DNA from: Spirochaetota bacterium
GTDB lineage: Bacteria > Spirochaetota > Spirochaetia > DSM-27196 > PWMO01
Assembly (NCBI GenBank): GCA_009908735.1
Contig: JAAAOR010000065.1
Span: 1-9,424, forward strand
DNA: 9,424 nucleotides
Direction of reading: 5' to 3'
In this document: positions 5,789 through 9,424 of the stretch, in pieces
Position numbering within the stretch: position 1 is the stretch's first letter
Layout: the number at the start of each line of letters is the position of its first letter
Translations under genes and position numbers: made by a program
The notes under the pieces: model-generated
Database searches by the model: none
The model's input: the letters and a program-made list of their open reading frames with translations, nothing else
Told to the model about the DNA's origin: nothing

Positions 5789-5807
5789 CGCGGGAATGCG
5801 TTATCCT
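5779..5807 (+). promoter_or_regulatory. Candidate promoter of the thioredoxin-like gene
   Basis: TTGGCG (5779-5784), contributed by the last copy of the 15-bp repeat, lies 17 bp before TATCCT (5802-5807). Both hexamers match consensus at four of six positions. The predicted start near 5813-5815 gives a leader of about 28-30 nt containing the AAGGA ribosome binding site. The -10 overlaps the left arm of the inverted repeat at 5798-5840. Confidence 0.45.
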
Positions 5808-5840
5808 GTATGTAGCAGACTGAAAAGCTAAGGATAACGC
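5798..5840. repeat. Perfect 10-bp inverted repeat overlapping a -10 element and a ribosome binding site
   Basis: GCGTTATCCT (5798-5807) and AGGATAACGC (5831-5840) are exact reverse complements, 23 bp apart. An inner TAGC/GCTA pair (5813-5816, 5827-5830) lengthens the RNA stem to 14 bp across a 5-nt bulge. The right arm carries the Shine-Dalgarno site (AAGGA, 5830-5834) of the gene starting at 5843, and the left arm overlaps the candidate -10. It could be a two-site operator, with arms 33 bp apart (about three helical turns), or an RNA hairpin that hides the ribosome binding site if transcription starts further upstream. Confidence 0.75.
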
Positions 5841-5842
5841 CC

Positions 5843-6349
5843 ATGTCCAAGTCGAAATCGTCCAAACCCCGGCACGGATCTCCGGACACTCAGGCGAGAA
5901 AGCGTGAGGAGAAGGCTCGGCGCGAGCGGCGCCGCAGGCGACACCGCGTCCTGTGGATCGCTGCGATCCTCGCGGTGGTTGCAGCGGCCGGCGGCTGGGG
6001 GCTGTACGCCTATAACCAGGGCGAGGAGCGTATTCGCGACCTCACCGCGGTAGGACTTGGCGTCCCCGCGGTAGTGCAGGTCCACGATGCAACCTGCCCC
6101 GTATGCAGCGAGCTTCGCGCCAACGTGGAGAGCATCGAGGGCGACTACTCGGACGACGAGCTCCTCATCCGCATCGCGGACGTGCACACCGACAAGGGCG
6201 CAGCCTTCGCCTCCCGCCACACCATGGCGCGGCGCGCGACACTTCTGTTTCTCAACGGGGAGGGCGAGCTCGTCGACGTGCGAAGCGGAGCAATACCTTC
6301 CGAGGATCTCAAGTTGCTCTTCAGCCGTCATATTAGCGGCGAGTTGTGA
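5843..6349 (+). CDS. Membrane-anchored thioredoxin-like protein with a CPVC motif
   Basis: A 168-residue protein. Residues 1-36 are strongly basic (runs of Lys/Arg) and should stay in the cytosol. Residues about 37-57 form one membrane helix (VLWIAAILAVVAAAGGWGLY). The rest lies outside the inner membrane by the positive-inside rule. From about residue 74 it follows a thioredoxin fold: strand VPAVVQVHDATC, active-site CPVC (85-88), helix ELRANVESI, strand LLIRIADV, and strands TLLFLNGEGELVDVRSG. The position of the conserved cis-proline before the third strand appears to be Ala132 (RRATLLFL), which is unusual and may alter substrate release or redox behaviour. A disulfide or thiol role in the envelope is likely, but the partner is unknown. 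The start is supported by AAGGA eight bases before the ATG. It converges on glgA with 7 bp between stop codons. Confidence 0.8.
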   Translation: MSKSKSSKPRHGSPDTQARKREEKARRERRRRRHRVLWIAAILAVVAAAGGWGLYAYNQGEERIRDLTAVGLGVPAVVQVHDATCPVCSELRANVESIEGDYSDDELLIRIADVHTDKGAAFASRHTMARRATLLFLNGEGELVDVRSGAIPSEDLKLLFSRHISGEL

Positions 6350-6356
6350 GCGCCGG

Positions 6357-7583
6357 CTACCCTGCCGCACGCCGCTCGGCGAGCGCTTCGTAGAGCTCGA
6401 GCGTCTTTCGTGCGATTGCCCGCCAGCTGAACTGCCCCTCCGCCCGTTTGCGGCCGGCCTCGCCCATGCGCTTCGCGAGGGCGGGGTCACCGGCGATGCG
6501 GTTTATTCCCGCGGCAAGGCCATGGGAGAAAGCTTCCGGTTCTTTGGGGCTGAAGGTTCCGGGCTCAAGCTCGAGGTCGACAAGGATGCCGGTTTCCCCG
6601 GGAACCACCACTTCCGGGATTCCCCCGACCCGCGAGGCAACCACCGGCGTTTCGCAGGCCATGGCCTCGAGGTTTATAATTCCGAATGGCTCGTAGACCG
6701 AGGGGCAGGCGAACACCGTGGCGTGTGAGTAAAACTGTATGACATCACGCCGGCTCACCATCTCATCGATCCAGGTAATGCCCGCGCGCTGCTCGCGTGC
6801 CTGGGCTACGTGATCGGTCATCTCGCGGGCGATGTGCTCGGTGTCCGGCGCACCGGCGAGGAGCACCACCTGTATCCGGGGATCGATTTCCGGAATCGCG
6901 TCCACCAGATGAATGATACCCTTCTGGCGGGTGATGCGACCGACGAAGAGCACAAACGGCTTTCCGGGGTCGACGCCGCATCGCTCAAGTGCATCGATAT
7001 CCTCGGTGGGACGATACTCGTCAAGGTCGATGCCGTTGTGGATGACGTGGGTCTTTGTCTCGGCGGCTCCGAAGTGGTCAAATACGTCGTTTCGGGTCTC
7101 CCGCGAGACTGCGATGACCGCGTCCGCGCCCTGGATCGCGGTGCGCTCCATCCAGCTGCTCAAGTGATAGGCGGGCCCGAGCTGTTCGGCCTTCCAGGGT
7201 CGAAGCGGCTCGAGGGAGTGCGTAGTGAGCAAAAACGGGATGTCCCAAAGCTGTCCTGCAAGCAGCCCTCCCATTTGGGTATACCAGGTGTGACAATGCA
7301 CGACATCGGCCTCGAGGGTGTCCTTGGCCATTGCGAGACTGCGGGAGAAGGCACCGAGAGCTCCGGTAAAGCGTGAGTCGGTGTTCCTCGACATTTCCTC
7401 CCAGGGTTGATAGCCGCGGACGGTGAGGTTGCCCTCGGTATAATCCTGATCGCCAAAGCAGCGAACCTCGACGGCGACAAGCTCTGCGAGGGCACGGCTG
7501 AGGTATTCCACGTGAACCCCGGCGCCGCCGTAGACGTGCGGCGGATACTCATTTGTAAACAATGCGACCTTGTTGATGCCCAT
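6357..7583 (-). CDS. glgA: GT4-family glycogen synthase, Corynebacterium type (possible maltose-1-phosphate synthase)
   Basis: A 408-residue GT-B glycosyltransferase of family GT4. The N-terminal acceptor domain has LFTNEYPPHVYGGAGVHVEYL (8-28) and VVHCHTWYT (94-102). The C-terminal donor domain has VLFVGRITRQKGI (211-223, with the phosphate-binding Arg216 and Lys221) and the EX7E motif EPFGIINLE (298-306). It is shorter than the GT5 glycogen synthases typified by E. coli GlgA and matches the Corynebacterium-type group. In mycobacteria a member of this group (GlgM) makes maltose-1-phosphate from ADP-glucose and glucose-1-phosphate for the GlgE route. Either product is possible here, and no glgC, glgB or glgE lies next to it. 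The start at 7583 has only a weak GAG before it; a -10-like TATGCT ends 8 nt upstream, so the leader would be very short. It is divergent from the transporter gene. Confidence 0.9.
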   Translation of the reverse strand: MGINKVALFTNEYPPHVYGGAGVHVEYLSRALAELVAVEVRCFGDQDYTEGNLTVRGYQPWEEMSRNTDSRFTGALGAFSRSLAMAKDTLEADVVHCHTWYTQMGGLLAGQLWDIPFLLTTHSLEPLRPWKAEQLGPAYHLSSWMERTAIQGADAVIAVSRETRNDVFDHFGAAETKTHVIHNGIDLDEYRPTEDIDALERCGVDPGKPFVLFVGRITRQKGIIHLVDAIPEIDPRIQVVLLAGAPDTEHIAREMTDHVAQAREQRAGITWIDEMVSRRDVIQFYSHATVFACPSVYEPFGIINLEAMACETPVVASRVGGIPEVVVPGETGILVDLELEPGTFSPKEPEAFSHGLAAGINRIAGDPALAKRMGEAGRKRAEGQFSWRAIARKTLELYEALAERRAAG

Positions 7584-7591
7584 ATCTCAAG

Positions 7592-7597
7592 AGCATA
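7592..7597 (-). promoter_or_regulatory. Candidate -10 element of glgA
   Basis: TATGCT on the minus strand (four of six consensus bases) ends 8 nt before the glgA ATG, predicting a leader of 0-3 nt. No good -35 is visible at 16-18 bp. The support is therefore modest. Confidence 0.3.
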
Positions 7598-7641
7598 AAC
7601 CCTAATGAGGCATTCCTACAGGGAATTCTGAGGTCCGTACC

Positions 7642-7670
7642 TTGTCACCGCACGTAAGCCCGTGAACAAT
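7642..7670 (+). promoter_or_regulatory. Candidate promoter of the transporter gene; predicts a leaderless mRNA
   Basis: TTGTCA (7642-7647, five of six consensus bases) is followed after exactly 17 bp by AACAAT (7665-7670, four of six). Six bases separate it from the ATG at 7677, so transcription should start at that ATG. No Shine-Dalgarno site precedes either the ATG or the alternative GTG at 7662. A GTG start would overlap the -10 and could not be translated from this promoter. Confidence 0.45.
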
Positions 7671-7676
7671 AACCGT

Positions 7677-9011
7677 ATGCCCGGCATCCCCAGCGAGCTT
7701 CCGAGTCCCGAGAAACAGCGCGGACGGCGCCTCGTCCGCCGCTTCGCCACCCTGAACGGCGTGTCGGTCGTTTTGTTGATGGACAGTATGCTCATCCTCT
7801 ACGCCATCCGAAACGGCGTGGGAGACTCCGCACTTGCAGCACTTGCCTCCTTTATCCACCTGACGATGCCGCTGATGCTCCTCGGCAAGCACCTCACCGC
7901 GCGCATCGGCGCGGCGCGCACCTGGGGGCTCGGCTGGGTGCTCCGAAACCTTTCGGTCCTGATTCTGGTGATCGCTCCGTTGCTGCCGACCGGTGCACCA
8001 CAGTGGGCTCGAACCGCGATCATTCTATTCGGCGGTTTTGGATTCGCCGCGTTTCGTGCAATCGGGCTCGTCGGCAATTCCCCTGTCATTGGCGAGATAA
8101 CCAGTGGCGCCGACCGCGGGCGCTTTATTTCCGGAAACTGGGTGCGGGCCACGACTGCTCAACTGCTTACGCTGGTGCTTGTCATCATCGTGCTCAACCG
8201 CCTGCCGCGGACATGGGTGTTTCAGGTGCTCATAGGGTTCGGCGGAGCGCTGGGAATGTATGTGGGCTGGGTGCTCTCCCACGTTCCCGAGTCCACGGTG
8301 CCGCGGTATTCCGCTCGAAAGCCCCTTGCCGAGGTTCTCAGCCGGGTATGGCATCTGCCGCCGATGCGGAAGACGCTTTACGCGTGGGCGAGCGGCATTG
8401 CCGCCTTCACCGTGGTGCTTCCGTTCGCCGTCATTACCGTCAAGAACGGCTACGGACTCTCCGACCACGAAGCGTTGAGCTTGTCACTGGTCACCCTCTC
8501 CGGGGGGATTCTCGCGAGCGTCGTAAACCGTATCGTCGCCGACCGGGTCGGTTCGCGACCGCTCATCATCATCTATGTCTCGGTCCTCGCTCTGGTGGGG
8601 GTCTACTGGGGCATGGCCCCCGCCGAGCTCTACCTGATACCGACGCTGTTGGCCTTCTTTCTCGCCGGATACAGCAAGTTCGGGGTGATCGTGGTCATCA
8701 ATCAGTACTTCCTCAGCATCGTCGAGGGCAGTGATCGGGTGGGAAGTGCCATGGTGATGCGCATCGTCTCCGGCGCTGTTGCCGGCCTCATCGGCGCGGT
8801 CATTGGCGGCGGCATCCTCGGCCTGCTACATCGCCTCGGCTTCGAGGGGATGGACATCTACCGTACCTACTTCCGCATTGCGACGTTGGGGCTGTTGGCA
8901 CTCATACCGGTGGTGCGACGCCTCGACCGCCTCGAGGAATGGCCCGTGCGTGATGCGGTGCTGCTGCTTCTCCGTCCCTGGCGCATTCTGCGGATGTGGC
9001 GGCGGGGGTAG
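7677..9011 (+). CDS. Major-facilitator-like 12-TM membrane transporter, substrate unknown
   Basis: A 444-residue integral membrane protein with about twelve hydrophobic helices. Counted from the ATG at 7677 they lie near residues 25-45, 52-68, 81-100, 107-130, 158-176, 181-200, 233-253, 266-285, 293-310, 315-340, 362-385 and 396-410. A longer charged loop (about 200-232) separates helices 6 and 7, as in the two six-helix halves of the major facilitator superfamily. Basic pairs near the short loops (RIGAAR, VADRVGSR) occupy places where that superfamily often has its cytoplasmic loop motif. No substrate signature is recognised. A GTG at 7662 would add five residues; I chose the ATG because a promoter predicts transcription starting there. 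The gene is divergent from glgA, but no shared function is shown. It converges on the uup-like gene with 36 bp between stop codons. Confidence 0.8.
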   Translation: MPGIPSELPSPEKQRGRRLVRRFATLNGVSVVLLMDSMLILYAIRNGVGDSALAALASFIHLTMPLMLLGKHLTARIGAARTWGLGWVLRNLSVLILVIAPLLPTGAPQWARTAIILFGGFGFAAFRAIGLVGNSPVIGEITSGADRGRFISGNWVRATTAQLLTLVLVIIVLNRLPRTWVFQVLIGFGGALGMYVGWVLSHVPESTVPRYSARKPLAEVLSRVWHLPPMRKTLYAWASGIAAFTVVLPFAVITVKNGYGLSDHEALSLSLVTLSGGILASVVNRIVADRVGSRPLIIIYVSVLALVGVYWGMAPAELYLIPTLLAFFLAGYSKFGVIVVINQYFLSIVEGSDRVGSAMVMRIVSGAVAGLIGAVIGGGILGLLHRLGFEGMDIYRTYFRIATLGLLALIPVVRRLDRLEEWPVRDAVLLLLRPWRILRMWRRG

Positions 9012-9044
9012 GCCGGTCTCGCGGCGTTGGGGACACCCACCGGC
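9012..9044. terminator. Possible hairpin between converging transporter and uup genes
   Basis: GCCGGT (9012-9017) and ACCGGC (9039-9044) are perfect reverse complements that fill the 36-bp space between the two stop codons. The 21-nt loop is long and no T-run follows on either strand. A role as a bidirectional 3'-end structure is possible but weak. Confidence 0.3.
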
Positions 9045-9047
9045 GAG

Positions 9048-9424
9048 CTAAAGCGAGGACTCGAGGCTCTCCCAGCGACGATAGGCGTCGGCGATCTCTT
9101 TGTCGAGGACCGCGAGCCGCTCGGTGAGCTCTCGTACCGCTGCCCCCGTGTCTCCGCCCGCATCCTCCGTCCCCGCATCGTGGCCCGCCTGTCTTCTCGC
9201 CTCGCCGGCTGCTGCGTCACTGCGGTAGACGGCCGGATCCTGCAGGCGCTCGTGAATCTCCGCTTGCTCGGCCTCGAGCTCGGCAATGCGGTCGGGGAGC
9301 GACTCGAGCTCACGCTGTTCCCTGTAGCTGAGCCGGCGCGGCTTCTGTGTTTTGGGCTTTCGCCTCGTGCCGCCCTCGGGCGCGGTGCCGCCGCCGGCCT
9401 TCGCGCCGCCACCGCCGGTGTCCT
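9048..9424 (-). CDS. uup: ABCF-family ATPase Uup, C-terminal domain (start outside window)
   Basis: The minus-strand frame ending at TAG 9048-9050 is open to the window edge and gives 124 residues with no start codon in view. After a Gly-rich, basic linker comes RRLSYREQRELESLPDRIAE, then LEAEQAEIHERLQDPAVYRSD and the final ELTERLAVLDKEIADAYRRW. This is the characteristic C-terminal coiled-coil domain of Uup-type ABCF proteins, a nucleic-acid-binding helical hairpin. The two ATPase cassettes must lie beyond the right edge. ABCF proteins act on ribosomes, and Uup has also been linked to DNA repair and transposon excision. The turn of the hairpin carries an insert of about 26 residues rich in Ala, Gly and Asp that lengthens it. 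Other ABCF members with this domain cannot be excluded. Confidence 0.8.
   Translation of the reverse strand, partial: DTGGGGAKAGGGTAPEGGTRRKPKTQKPRRLSYREQRELESLPDRIAELEAEQAEIHERLQDPAVYRSDAAAGEARRQAGHDAGTEDAGGDTGAAVRELTERLAVLDKEIADAYRRWESLESSL

Noticed and set aside
7277..7284. GGTATACC inside glgA as a second TetR operator
   Set aside because: The half-sites are in the opposite arrangement without the 4-bp centre, and the site lies deep in coding sequence (the Gly-Ile/Tyr-Thr codon region).
8867..9412. Minus-strand open frame (181 codons) at the right edge
   Set aside because: It is Arg/Ser-rich with no domain and overlaps the transporter's 3' end. The neighbouring minus frame ending at 9048 encodes the Uup C-terminal domain and is the real gene.

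Overview
This is a GC-rich chromosomal stretch with ten genes, two of them cut by the window edges. It carries no rRNA, tRNA, CRISPR array, integrase or transposase. Three gene types together suggest a GC-rich free-living spirochaete (Spirochaeta/Alkalispirochaeta-like): a PEGA-domain lipoprotein with a relaxed lipobox, a small single-RRM RNA-binding protein, and a clostridial/spirochaetal type of GH13 enzyme. This placement is inference from gene content only, because no phylogenetic marker gene is present.

Left part (1-2750), all on +: the end of a c-di-GMP phosphodiesterase (EAL) gene; then a TetR-family regulator whose promoter has a palindromic operator inside its spacer and whose -35 overlaps the EAL stop codon; then a GH13 alpha-glucan-active enzyme, probably in the same transcript as the regulator. 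Middle part (2736-5088), all on -: a zinc-less MsrB methionine sulfoxide reductase, a PEGA/CsgG-like lipoprotein, a 100-bp tandem repeat of an 8-bp unit, and a cytosolic cyclophilin. Centre (5198-6349), on +: an RRM protein with a clear promoter, a leader of about 118 nt and a strong intrinsic terminator; then a GC-rich minisatellite, an inverted repeat that covers a Shine-Dalgarno site, and a membrane-anchored thioredoxin-like protein. Right part (6357-9424): a GT4 glycogen/maltose-1-phosphate synthase on -, a divergent 12-TM major-facilitator-like transporter on +, and the C-terminal end of a Uup-type ABCF ATPase on -.

The functional themes are alpha-glucan metabolism (GH13 enzyme and GlgA/GlgM-like synthase, not adjacent), redox protein maintenance (MsrB and the CPVC protein) and protein folding/RNA handling (cyclophilin and RRM). 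The genes are mostly single transcription units, often convergent with only 7-40 bp between stop codons. No coherent new defence or biosynthetic system is visible. The most interesting signals are regulatory. Several genes (tetR, msrB, the transporter, probably glgA) have a -10 element 5-8 nt before the start codon and no Shine-Dalgarno site, which predicts leaderless mRNAs. In contrast the GH13, cyclophilin, RRM and thioredoxin-like genes have clear ribosome binding sites. Gly/Ala-rich low-complexity inserts also recur in otherwise conserved proteins (GH13, Uup).
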